Source of the DNA: an uncultured Clostridia bacterium | Lineage (GTDB): Bacteria > Bacillota > Clostridia > Christensenellales > Borkfalkiaceae | Assembly: GCA_944358655.1 (NCBI GenBank) | Contig: CALVRO010000007.1 | Span: forward strand, 1 to 64,000 | Length of the DNA: 64,000 bases | Direction: 5' to 3' | Part shown: piece by piece, positions 41,091-48,864 of the stretch | How the letters are laid out: every line of letters begins with the position of its first letter | Position numbering within the stretch: position 1 is the stretch's first letter | The notes under the pieces: generated by a model | Database searches by the model: none | What the model was told of the DNA's origin: nothing | The model's input: the letters and a program-made list of their open reading frames with translations, nothing else | Translations under genes and position numbers: made by a program

Positions 41091-42221
41091 ATGGACTATT
41101 CGGTCATTGACAGATATATCGACAGGCTGATAGCCGACACCACGCCCGAAGCTCCCGTATGGAATATCGAAAATATCCGCCACGGCAAGCCGCCCGCATG
41201 GAACTATATCGACGGCTGTATGATGACTTCGCTCTACTCCATCTACCTCGCCACGGGCGAGAAAAAGTACCTCGATTTCATCGATAAATTTGTCGATTAC
41301 TATGTGTTCGAGGACGGAAGCATACGCGGCTACGACAGGGAGAGCTACAATCTCGACAACATAAATGAGGGCAGGATACTCTTCGACCTGTTAAGGGAAA
41401 CGGGCAAGCAAAAGTACGGCAGGGCCATCGAGCTGCTGCACAGTCAGCTCGAGAGCCACCCTCGCATAGCCATAGGCAACTTCTGGCACAAGAAGATCTA
41501 CCCCGATCAGGTCTGGCTGGACGGCCTGTATATGGCGCAGGTGTTCAGCACGCGCTATGCGGCCGAGCGCGGGGGCGGCGACTTTTCCGACGTCGTTTTG
41601 CAGTTCGGCAATGTATATGAGCACATGTACGACAGGGTAAAGCGCCTCTATTACCACGGCTGGGACTACTCCAAAAAGGCCTTTTGGGCGGATAAGCAGA
41701 CGGGCCTTTCGCAGTCGTTCTGGCTGCGCGCCGACGGCTGGTACACCGTAGGGCTGATCGACGCGATAGACTATATGACCGACGAGGCCTCAAAGGCCCG
41801 CCTTGCCGATATCTTCCGCACTACGATAGAGGGGCTCGAGGGCTACATAGACCCCGACAGCCACATGTTCTGGCAGGTCATCGACAGGGTAGGAGAGGAG
41901 GGCAACTATCCCGAAACTTCGGGCTCTGCCATGATAGCCTACGCCATGATGAAGGGCGCGCGGCTGGGTATTTTGGATAAGCGCTTCGCCGCCGTCGGCA
42001 AGAGCGTGTTCGACGGCATCTGTGCAAAATACCTCGGCGAGAGCGACGGCAAACTCAATCTCGGCGGCATCTGCCTCGTGGCAGGCCTCGGCCCCGAAAA
42101 CAACCGCCGCCGCGACGGCACCTTCGCCTACTACATATCCGAGCCCGTCGTGGAGAACGACGCCAAGGGCACGGGCCCGTTCGTCATGGCATATACCGAG
42201 GTCAAACGCCTTATAGGGTAA
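41091..42221 (+). CDS. Unsaturated rhamnogalacturonyl hydrolase GH105
   Basis: A 376-residue (alpha/alpha)6-barrel protein of the YteR/YesR family. The catalytic Asp144 lies in DQVWLDGLYMAQ, matching Asp143 of YteR, and FWLRADGWY is another family landmark. It removes the unsaturated galacturonyl end from rhamnogalacturonan or galacturonan oligosaccharides by hydration, feeding KduI. No signal peptide, so it is cytosolic. The Shine-Dalgarno is GGAGGGG. It is the last gene of the transporter operon; R7 hairpins follow. Confidence 0.93.
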   Translation: MDYSVIDRYIDRLIADTTPEAPVWNIENIRHGKPPAWNYIDGCMMTSLYSIYLATGEKKYLDFIDKFVDYYVFEDGSIRGYDRESYNLDNINEGRILFDLLRETGKQKYGRAIELLHSQLESHPRIAIGNFWHKKIYPDQVWLDGLYMAQVFSTRYAAERGGGDFSDVVLQFGNVYEHMYDRVKRLYYHGWDYSKKAFWADKQTGLSQSFWLRADGWYTVGLIDAIDYMTDEASKARLADIFRTTIEGLEGYIDPDSHMFWQVIDRVGEEGNYPETSGSAMIAYAMMKGARLGILDKRFAAVGKSVFDGICAKYLGESDGKLNLGGICLVAGLGPENNRRRDGTFAYYISEPVVENDAKGTGPFVMAYTEVKRLIG

Positions 42222-42507
42222 ACTTTTTTTGGCAAAATCGGGTAGTGTATAATGCAGAATAGATACGCATGCCCGAAATGATAAAGAGTGATGGAGGCGC
42301 GCGGCCTTTCGGCCGCGCGCCTCCCTATGCCCCGTTTGTCATGCGGTGCGGCGCGCGGCCTTTTGGCCGCGCGCCTCCCTATGCCCGTTTGTCATGCGGT
42401 GCGGCGCGCGGCCTTTTGGCCGCGCGCCGCACCTCTCTCTGTCGTATCCCGCCCTTGCGGACGAATAAATTTTAGCGCGCAGACCAATATAAATTTTGGC
42501 AAAACCT
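42222..42507. repeat. Three tandem R7 GC hairpins
   Basis: Three copies of a 53-54 bp unit. Stems: GGAGGCGCGCGGCC/GGCCGCGCGCCTCC (42293-42324), GGCGCGCGGCC/GGCCGCGCGCC (from about 42350), and GTGCGGCGCGCGGCC/GGCCGCGCGCCGCAC (about 42399-42432). Units are linked by CCCGTTTGTCATGCGGTGCG-like sequence containing an R2 end (TTGTCAT). They may terminate the operon. The rest up to the promoter at 42508 shows nothing notable. Confidence 0.75.
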
Positions 42508-42535
42508 TTGACATAGCGGCAAAGTGTGGTATAAT
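42508..42535 (+). promoter_or_regulatory. Promoter of the 73-residue membrane protein
   Basis: TTGACA (42508-42513), a 16-bp spacer, and TATAAT (42530-42535) with TG one base upstream (extended -10). The leader is about 70 nt. Confidence 0.8.
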
Positions 42536-42611
42536 ATATATGTAAAGAGTTGCGCCGTCGCGGGGCATGTCCTTTTGAGGGCGCGGCAAATATATTTCAA
42601 GGAGAAAAGAT

Positions 42612-42833
42612 ATGACTTGGTTCAACAGACAGAGCCGCCTTGTACAGATCCTTCTGCTGCTCATTCCCGTCGTAAACTGGATCACCGAGATAATCGTAAG
42701 ATGGTCTACCTACCTCAAGAAGGGTGGGCTCATCCGCCTTATCGTGTGCATCATAGTCACTATATTCGGTATCGTATTCGGCTGGATCGACCTCGTTTGG
42801 GTACTTCTGTTCAAGAAGCTGCTCTTACAGTAA
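42612..42833 (+). CDS. Small two-helix membrane protein (73 aa)
   Basis: A 73-residue protein with two hydrophobic helices (about 10-30 and 42-68). Basic residues lie at the N-terminus, in the loop (RWSTYLKKGGLIR) and at the end (FKKLLLQ), as in small inner-membrane proteins. It has a near-perfect promoter, the Shine-Dalgarno AAGGAG, and a perfect 18-bp terminator-like hairpin 12 nt after its stop, so it is a well-insulated, probably highly expressed, single gene. I recognise no family and assign no function. Confidence 0.8.
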   Translation: MTWFNRQSRLVQILLLLIPVVNWITEIIVRWSTYLKKGGLIRLIVCIIVTIFGIVFGWIDLVWVLLFKKLLLQ

Positions 42834-42845
42834 ATTTTTAAAACA

Positions 42846-42883
42846 CCAAAGGGCCCGCGCAAAAATTTGCGCGGGCCCTTTGG
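42846..42883. terminator. 18-bp perfect hairpin
   Basis: CCAAAGGGCCCGCGCAAA (42846-42863), loop AA, TTTGCGCGGGCCCTTTGG (42866-42883). The stem is unusually long and no T-run follows (GCGTCGTC). It is taken as the terminator of the small membrane protein gene. Confidence 0.6.
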
Positions 42884-43814
42884 CGTCGTCGCGTCGTCGC
42901 CGCGTCGTCGCCGCGTCGTCGCCGCAAGGCTAACTTCGCAACATGCCAAGTAAACTTTGCTTGTTTGCTCTATATCCTGCGGCTCCTTTTTCGCGCAAAA
43001 GCCACGGTTTTGCGCGAGGCTGCGGAATTGATTTATGCACTCCGCGCGAAACGCAAACTCACCTGTGCCCGCCGCAACTTACGTTGCGGCACGGCTTTAT
43101 GTTCGTTTGCTTAAGTCTTTCAGAGGGTGCTCGCGGGGCTGCGCACGCTTCGCGGAGAGGTGCGGAGTGTATCTGAAACGTAGCACAGGAGATTTCTCCG
43201 CTTCGCACGCAACGCGTGCTTCGGTCGAAATGACATACTCTACCCGAGAGGGAGGGCGGGCGCACCCATACCCACCCACCTTGTCATGCCGAGCAGCGCG
43301 CCGAAAGAGTTGGATTAAAACCAAGCATGTGCGCGCGTTGCCGAGGCATCTCTACTTATGCTTTAGCGCAGTCGGGCAAAGAGATCCTTCGCTGTCGCTC
43401 AGGATGACAACATGGAATAATTTATAAATATTTCGACCTCTCCGTCTGCGCGCTCCTGCGCGCAGACACCTCCCCATACGAAGGGGAGGCTATATTGAGG
43501 AATGAGTGTATCTGAAGCGTAGCCGAGGAGATTTCTCCGTTTCACACACTCCGTGTGCTACAGTCGAAATGACATGCTCTGCCCGAGGGGACGCGCACGC
43601 CTCTTTTTTCACTACAACGCGGCGTTTTTGTCGCCGCATATCGAGGCCGTGCGTTCGCGCGGCCATATCGGGCCCCGAACGGGGCTTATAGAATTGCCGA
43701 AGGCAATATATCGACTTTATTTCGACCTCTCCGCCCGCGCGTCACCGCACAGGCACCTCCCCATATCGACCTTGTCCCCGTCTGTGTGCCCGCGGGTGTG
43801 GGAGCCGAAAGCGG
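42884..43814. repeat. Long repeat mosaic (R6, R1, R2, R5, R1, R4, R5)
   Basis: No gene seen. An 11-bp tandem tract of CGTCGTCGCCG (about four copies, 42884-42926) opens a full R6 element (to about 43160, with GCCGCAAC/GTTGCGGC inside). Then R1 reverse (43166-43235), R2 reverse (43281-43410, 130 bp), R5 (about 43437-43490), R1 reverse (43505-43574), R4 reverse (about 43618-43713; stems GCGGCG, GGCCGTGC, GCCCC, ATTGCC) and an R5 part to about 43775. Confidence 0.8.
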
Positions 43815-44345
43815 TTAGATCTCCCTCCTGTCGAATATGTTGTCGTCGAAGTCCTTGAATAGGAAGGTGCGGCCGTCGCAGACGATATACGAGTGCGCGC
43901 TGCCCTCCTTGGGCAGGGCGACCGAGCCGGGGTTGAGGTGGTACACGCCGTTCTCCACGGCGTTGAGGGGCACATGGGTGTGGCCCGTCAGGTACACATG
44001 CCTCTCCGACATGGGCGGAATTGCACGGTGTCCGTGCGAAAGGTGCATTACTATGCCGCCGTCAACGAGGTCGGCATAGTCTGACGATACGTTGAAGGGC
44101 AGCACCATCTGGTCGACTTCGCTGTCGCAGTTGCCGCGCACGCACACTATCCTGTCGGCGATGGGGGTCAGAAGCTTTACCACCTCCTGCGGCGCGTAGC
44201 CGTCGGGCAGGGGGTTGCGCGGGCCGTGATAGAGTATGTCGCCGAGCAGCACCAGCCTTTCGGCGCCCTCGTCGGCGAAGGCCTTTACGAGTTTTGCGCA
44301 CCAGTCGGCCGAGCCGTGGATGTCCGACGCTATGAGTATTTTCAT
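43815..44345 (-). CDS. yfcE: YfcE-type metallophosphodiesterase
   Basis: A 176-residue calcineurin-like phosphoesterase close to E. coli YfcE in length. It has the metal motifs SDIHGS (start), LGDILYHGPRNP, VRGNCDSEVD, LSHGH and LTGHTHVP. The GPRNP stretch after GD is characteristic of YfcE. Such enzymes hydrolyse phosphodiesters with Mn2+; the physiological substrate is unknown. It follows the HAD phosphatase gene with a 4-nt overlap, so the two are translated together. Confidence 0.9.
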   Translation of the reverse strand: MKILIASDIHGSADWCAKLVKAFADEGAERLVLLGDILYHGPRNPLPDGYAPQEVVKLLTPIADRIVCVRGNCDSEVDQMVLPFNVSSDYADLVDGGIVMHLSHGHRAIPPMSERHVYLTGHTHVPLNAVENGVYHLNPGSVALPKEGSAHSYIVCDGRTFLFKDFDDNIFDRREI

Positions 44346-45133
44346 GATATCAGTTCTCCTATCTTCTTTATTACGCTCAGTTCGCGGTGGGGGCCTATTA
44401 TCTGCCCGACGCCGCTCTCCTTAAGCTTTTCAAAGCCGTTTTGGGGGATATATGCCCTGCCGGCGGCCTTGAGCATCTCGTAGTCGTTCATGTGGTCGCC
44501 GAAGGCGACGCTGTCCTCGCGGGGGACGCCGTAGTACGCGAGCAGCGCCTCGAACGCCCTGCCCTTGTTGGCCTGCGGCGCCGACACGTCCAGCCAGTCG
44601 TACCCCGAGATCATCGCGCGCATGCCCTTGATGAGGGGCGGAAGTATTATTCCTCCGTGCTCGGCGCACGGCCTCTCGTCCCACACCGAAATTTTTAAAA
44701 CCTTCTCCCTGTCGGCCACGGCGTACAGGTCGTCCGTGCGCATGCAGGAGGAGTAGGACTTCTTCAGCGTGGCAACAAAGGGCTCGTAGCCGCTCGCATA
44801 GTAGGCGCAGTCGGCGCAGGACAGAAGGGGGTACAGCCCCTCCTGCTTTTCTATTATGCCGAGAGCGTACTTTACTCCCTCGGCGGGGGTGGGGTCCTCG
44901 AATATTATCCTGCCGTCGGCCCATGCCAGCCCGCCGTTTTCGGCTATTATGGCAATGTCGTCGAGGACGGGCGCAAACATTATCTTAAGGTTGGGCAGCT
45001 GTCGGCCGCTCGCGGGGACGAACACCATGCCCTTGCCCTTCATCTTGCGGATAAAGGGGAAGGTGTCGGGCGGGAGTATCTTGGTGGGCGGCAGCAGAGT
45101 GCCGTCGAGGTCGGATGCGATGAGTTTTATCAT
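44342..45133 (-). CDS. Cof-type HAD-superfamily phosphatase
   Basis: A 263-residue HAD hydrolase of the Cof/IIB class. Motif I is SDLDGTLLPP (nucleophile and acid/base Asp), motif II lies at VFVPASGRQ, Lys at NKGRAFEALL, and motif IV is VAFGDHMNDYEML. A large alpha/beta cap lies between (about 85-185). These proteins dephosphorylate sugar phosphates, FMN or similar cofactors; the substrate is not readable. It is first of a two-gene unit with yfcE, and its cap contains four cysteines (for example LLSCADCAYY). Confidence 0.9.
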   Translation of the reverse strand: MIKLIASDLDGTLLPPTKILPPDTFPFIRKMKGKGMVFVPASGRQLPNLKIMFAPVLDDIAIIAENGGLAWADGRIIFEDPTPAEGVKYALGIIEKQEGLYPLLSCADCAYYASGYEPFVATLKKSYSSCMRTDDLYAVADREKVLKISVWDERPCAEHGGIILPPLIKGMRAMISGYDWLDVSAPQANKGRAFEALLAYYGVPREDSVAFGDHMNDYEMLKAAGRAYIPQNGFEKLKESGVGQIIGPHRELSVIKKIGELIS

Positions 45134-45202
45134 ACGCCCCTATTTTAGCATACTTTGGCCGCGCGCGCAAGAAAAATGCCCCCGTCGGGTGCCCGGCCGC
45201 GC

Positions 45203-45240
45203 AAAAAAAGGCCGCGCCGACGCTGTGCGTCGGCGCGGCC
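45203..45240 (-). terminator. Strong intrinsic terminator of the MDR gene
   Basis: A 14-bp stem GGCCGCGCCGACGC (45210-45223)/GCGTCGGCGCGGCC (45227-45240) with a 3-nt loop, and on the minus strand seven T after it (45209-45203). It ends the transcript of the gene at 45258-46274. Confidence 0.9.
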
Positions 45241-45257
45241 CCCGCCCGTTCTGCGGG

Positions 45258-46274
45258 TCAGAATATCAGTTTTAAAATGGTCATCCTTGTGCCGTGCGCC
45301 ACGTCGGCCAGACGAGCGGACAGCAGCTCGGCGGGGTCGAACTCGGTCAGCACCTGCTTTTCGAACACCGAAAGGTCAACGGCGCCGCGCAGTATCATGT
45401 TTATGGCCGCCTCGTCGTAGCCGTAGCCGTCGGTTACGGTTATGACCTTGGTGTTGTGGCGGAAGAGGGGGATGGAGTCGAGCTTGAACCTCAGCGAGGC
45501 CATGCCCTCCAGCACGAGCGTCTTGTCCCTTGCCAGCACGCGCGCGGCCACGTCGGGGCTGATCTTGGAGGAGGGTATATATATGGCTGCGTCGCAGCCC
45601 ATGCCGCTCGTCGCCTCGGCCACGCTCCTGTCGAGGTTTTCGTCGTCGAGCACGGAGTAATACACTCCCAGCCGCTGCAGTTTGTCCACGGCGGCCGAGC
45701 TGTCGTCTATCACCACGGGTATGAGCTTATGGTAGGCGGCCACCTGCGCGAAAATCAGCGCCAGCGCGTTGCCCCCCACAATGCCCACCTTGCTGCCGGA
45801 GGACAGGGCGAGCTGGTCGTAGATGTTCTCGGCGCAGGCCACATGCTCCACGCACAGGGCCGAAACGTCGTCCAGCTCGTCGGGCAGCACGGCCGCGTTG
45901 CGGTAGTCGCAGGTCACAAAGTCGCGCATGAAGCCGTCGAAGTCGATGCCGGCTATCTGCACATGCTCGCAGTTTTCGGCGTCGCCGTGCTTGCAGTGCA
46001 GGCACTTGCCGCACGGCCTTGTGCCCTTGAGGTAGACGCGCGCGCCCTTCTCCACTCCGTACACCTTGTCGCCGCACTCGGTTACTATGCCCACGGCGTG
46101 CCGGCCGAGCGTCTTGGGGTAGGCCACGGGCAGTTCGCCCGCGTAGCACAGCGCGTCGAAATTGGTCAGAAGAACGTGGGTAACTTTTACCTTTATCTGT
46201 TCGGAGGACAGCGCCGCTTCGCTTTTAGGTTGATTTGTCAGGGTCTTGGGGCCCATCAGAGTCCAGTTATCCAT
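45258..46274 (-). CDS. Zinc-type alcohol dehydrogenase-like protein (MDR family)
   Basis: A 338-residue medium-chain dehydrogenase/reductase. It shows the GROES-like half with LGRHAVGIVTECGDKV and a four-cysteine structural zinc loop CGKCLHCKHGDAENC (about 88-102). The Rossmann half follows (VGIVGGNALALIFAQVAA). The first catalytic-zinc ligand position reads TNFDALCYAG rather than the usual CGTD, so activity as a classical alcohol dehydrogenase is uncertain. The -10 box ends 8 nt before the ATG, so the message appears leaderless. A second ATG at codon 7 (46256) is an alternative start. Substrate unknown. Confidence 0.75.
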   Translation of the reverse strand: MDNWTLMGPKTLTNQPKSEAALSSEQIKVKVTHVLLTNFDALCYAGELPVAYPKTLGRHAVGIVTECGDKVYGVEKGARVYLKGTRPCGKCLHCKHGDAENCEHVQIAGIDFDGFMRDFVTCDYRNAAVLPDELDDVSALCVEHVACAENIYDQLALSSGSKVGIVGGNALALIFAQVAAYHKLIPVVIDDSSAAVDKLQRLGVYYSVLDDENLDRSVAEATSGMGCDAAIYIPSSKISPDVAARVLARDKTLVLEGMASLRFKLDSIPLFRHNTKVITVTDGYGYDEAAINMILRGAVDLSVFEKQVLTEFDPAELLSARLADVAHGTRMTILKLIF

Positions 46275-46282
46275 ACACCGCT

Positions 46283-46311
46283 ATTATACGACAATCGGCC
46301 CCTTAAATCAA
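46283..46311 (-). promoter_or_regulatory. Promoter abutting the MDR start codon
   Basis: On the minus strand: TTGATT (46311-46306), a 17-bp spacer, and TATAAT (46288-46283), followed by only 8 nt before the ATG at 46274. Confidence 0.7.
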
Positions 46312-46390
46312 CCCTATTTTCGCTCAAAAGCAAAAATAGGCGTAAAATTTCGCCGCGCGGCAAAAAATTTGTTTTGCGGCGGCAAAATAA

Positions 46391-46419
46391 TTGACTTGAC
46401 GAAAGATTTTATATATAAT
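46391..46419 (+). promoter_or_regulatory. Promoter of rpmE
   Basis: TTGACT (46391-46396), a 17-bp spacer, and TATAAT (46414-46419). The leader is about 38 nt. Confidence 0.75.
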
Positions 46420-46463
46420 AGTTAAGCATTTATAGAAAATTCAGATAAAGCGAGGTGAAAGAA

Positions 46464-46667
46464 ATGAAGCCCGGAATACATCCCGATTATCACGAGGTGA
46501 CCGTCGTATGCGCATGCGGCGCTACTTTCAAGACGGGTACCACCAAGAAAGTTGAGACGTTAAAGGTAGATATCTGCAACAAGTGCCACCCCTTCTTCAC
46601 AGGCAAGCAAAAGCTTGTTGACACCGGCGGCCGCGTAGATAAATTCAAGAAGAGATACAACATCTAA
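46464..46667 (+). CDS. rpmE: Ribosomal protein L31 (zinc-binding form)
   Basis: A 67-residue L31 of the bacterial 50S subunit. The cysteines in VCACGATF and [14 protein letters not shown] form the zinc site, so this is the zinc-binding (C+) type. The end [11 protein letters not shown] is typical. The ATG at 46464 is used because GAGGTG lies 8 nt upstream; a GTG at 46455 is part of that site. It has its own promoter and a terminator (46761-46790), and precedes a DUF1385-PrmC gene and prfA, as in many Clostridia. Confidence 0.96.
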   Translation: MKPGIHPDYHEVTVVCACGATFKTGTTKKVETLKVDICNKCHPFFTGKQKLVDTGGRVDKFKKRYNI

Positions 46668-46760
46668 TGGTATCGCGTTTTCCCGCCGCCGCGGCGGCGG
46701 GAGGACTTGTATGCCCCTCTACGCGGGGGCGTTAATTTAAGACTTATCGCGCAACACGCA

Positions 46761-46790
46761 GGCTTCAAATGAATTTTTGAAGCCCTTTTT
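46761..46790 (+). terminator. Intrinsic terminator after rpmE
   Basis: GGCTTCAAA (46761-46769)/TTTGAAGCC (46776-46784) followed by CTTTTT. A second GC hairpin, CCCGCCGCC/GGCGGCGGG, lies closer to the stop (about 46682-46701). Confidence 0.85.
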
Positions 46791-46883
46791 ACTATTTTCG
46801 TCCTCCCTTTGCAGGGAGGCGGGGCGGAAAACTTCCGCAGGGGACGCGGCAAATAAATTGTCCGCGCGAGGTAAAGCGTATAA

Positions 46884-48713
46884 ATGACACAAAAATCAAA
46901 CAATAAGAGAGTCAAGTGCACTTCAATAGGCGGTCAGGCCGTGATGGAGGGAGTGATGATGCAGGGCGCAACGTCCTACTGCACGGCCGTGCGCGACCCC
47001 GAAGGAGAGATACAGGTCGAGCGCCTCCGCCTCAACCGCTCTCCCGCCGCCGCAAAGGCCTCCAAAATACCCTTCGTGCGCGGCGTTGTAAACATGTTCT
47101 CCTCCCTCGTGCGCGGCATGAAAACGCTCATGCGCAGCGCGCAGGTCGCCGTCGGCGACGAGGAGGAGCCCGGCCGCGTCGAGCGCTGGCTGGCCGAAAA
47201 GTTCAAAGTCGACATAATGGAGGTGGCCACCACCATATCCGCCATACTCGGCGTGGCGCTGGCCATAGCGCTGTTTATGATACTTCCCAATCTCGCCGTG
47301 GGCGGCATAACCGGCCTTGCGCCCGCGCTCGCGGGCACGGTGTGGGAGTATCTGCTCTTGGGCCTCTTCAAGCTGGTCATCTTCCTCGCCTATCTGGGGC
47401 TCATACTGCTGCTTGCCGACATACGCAGGCTGTACGGCTACCACGGCGCCGAGCACAAGACGATAAACTGCTACGAAAGGGGCCTGCCCCTCACGCCCGA
47501 AAACGTCGCCTCCTGCTCGCGCATACACGACCGCTGCGGCACTTCCTTCCTCTTTATTGTGCTTATAATCAACATTGCCATAATCTCGGTGGTGTACTGG
47601 GCGGTCGGCGTGCACCACATAGCCAACGGCGCCCTCCGCTTTCTGGCGAGGCTGGGCATAGAGATAGTCCTGCTGCCCGTCATCGCGGGCGTGGGGTACG
47701 AGATACTCAAGCTTCTCGCCAAATTCCACGGCCCCGTGTCCCTCGTGTTGAAGTCGCCCGGCATACTCCTTCAAAAGGTGTTCACCACGCGCGAACCCGA
47801 CACCGACATGATAGAGGTGGCCATAGCCGCCTTCAACGCCACCATGGAGATGGACGCCGACCCCGAAATGGAGGAGACGCACTTCGTCATCGGCGGCATA
47901 CTGTCGCCCATGCTCGAGGAGACCAAAAAGCTCTTCGCCGAAAGGGACATAGACGGCAGCGACGCCGAGTGGATATACTCCATAGTTCTGGGCCTGCCCC
48001 GCAGCGCCCTCGGCGAGAGGGAGAGGGTGATAAAGCCCTCCGAGGCGAGGCGCATAGAGGACATTGTGGCCGCGCGCCTCAAGGGCCGTCCGCTGTGGTA
48101 TATCATAGGCGATACGCAGTTCTACGACTGCAAGATAAAGGTGGACGAGCGCGTGCTCATCCCCCGCCCCGAAACCGAGCTTCTGGCCGACCACGCCGTA
48201 AAGACGGTGGAGGAGGGCGACAAGGTGCTCGATCTGTGCACGGGCAGCGGCTGCATAGCCATAGCCATTGCCAAGCACGCCGCGGCAAAGCGCGTGCAGG
48301 TCACCGCCTCCGACGTCTCCGACGCGGCCATAATGCTGGCCGCCGAAAACGCCGCGCTCAACGGCGTGGAGATAAACTTTGTTCAGAGCGACCTGTTCTC
48401 CAAAATACACGGCAGGTTCAACCTGATAACCTGCAATCCCCCCTATATAAAGACGGCCGAGCTGGCCTCGCTGCAGCGCGAAGTGCGCGAGTACGAGCCG
48501 AGGATAGCCCTCGACGGCGGCGAGGACGGGCTGGACTTCTACCGCCGCCTCGCGCGCGAAATACCCCGCTATATAGCCAAGGGCGGCATGCTCATTTTGG
48601 AGGTGGGCGAGGACGAGGCCGACGACGTTTTAAAGCTCTTTGAAAAGCGCGACTACGCCATGGTGGTGAAGGACTTCGCAGGCGTGGACAGAATTCTCAA
48701 AATAGCCTTTTAA
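46884..48713 (+). CDS. prmC: DUF1385 (YqhQ) and PrmC methyltransferase fused in one protein
   Basis: A 609-residue protein. Residues 1-320 are a DUF1385/YqhQ membrane protein: SIGGQAVMEGVMMQG (14-28), YGYHGAEHKTINCYE (184-198), HDRCGTSFLF (215-224), and helices at about 119-140, 152-178, 221-243 and 256-278. Residues 340-609 are PrmC, the release-factor glutamine methyltransferase: LIPRPETELL (425-434), LDLCTGSGC (449-457) and catalytic NPPY (518-521). PrmC methylates the GGQ glutamine of RF1, encoded next. In related genomes these are two adjacent genes; here they are one frame with no stop or restart between. Shine-Dalgarno GAGGT. Confidence 0.9.
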   Translation: MTQKSNNKRVKCTSIGGQAVMEGVMMQGATSYCTAVRDPEGEIQVERLRLNRSPAAAKASKIPFVRGVVNMFSSLVRGMKTLMRSAQVAVGDEEEPGRVERWLAEKFKVDIMEVATTISAILGVALAIALFMILPNLAVGGITGLAPALAGTVWEYLLLGLFKLVIFLAYLGLILLLADIRRLYGYHGAEHKTINCYERGLPLTPENVASCSRIHDRCGTSFLFIVLIINIAIISVVYWAVGVHHIANGALRFLARLGIEIVLLPVIAGVGYEILKLLAKFHGPVSLVLKSPGILLQKVFTTREPDTDMIEVAIAAFNATMEMDADPEMEETHFVIGGILSPMLEETKKLFAERDIDGSDAEWIYSIVLGLPRSALGERERVIKPSEARRIEDIVAARLKGRPLWYIIGDTQFYDCKIKVDERVLIPRPETELLADHAVKTVEEGDKVLDLCTGSGCIAIAIAKHAAAKRVQVTASDVSDAAIMLAAENAALNGVEINFVQSDLFSKIHGRFNLITCNPPYIKTAELASLQREVREYEPRIALDGGEDGLDFYRRLAREIPRYIAKGGMLILEVGEDEADDVLKLFEKRDYAMVVKDFAGVDRILKIAF

Positions 48714-48727
48714 GCCCGCATATATGG

Positions 48728-48762
48728 GCGCGGCGAGCGGCCGGAACGGCCGCTCGCCGCGC
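48728..48762. terminator. 16-bp GC hairpin before prfA
   Basis: GCGCGGCGAGCGGCCG (48728-48743) pairs with CGGCCGCTCGCCGCGC (48747-48762) around a 3-nt loop. No T-run. It may terminate or stabilise the upstream message. The rest of the gap to 48864 holds a short CGGG/CCCG stem and nothing else clear. Confidence 0.45.
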
Positions 48763-48864
48763 TATACCGTAAGAGAATAAAACCAACCCGATTTAAAGCG
48801 GGCATATTGTCCCGTCTACGGTGCTAAAGCCCTTGATAACAGGGGTCGCCGTTCGGGCGGGCCG

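Noticed and set aside
46923..48410. A 495-codon frame antisense to the DUF1385-PrmC gene
   Set aside because: Shadow composition; the sense frame carries all motifs of two families.
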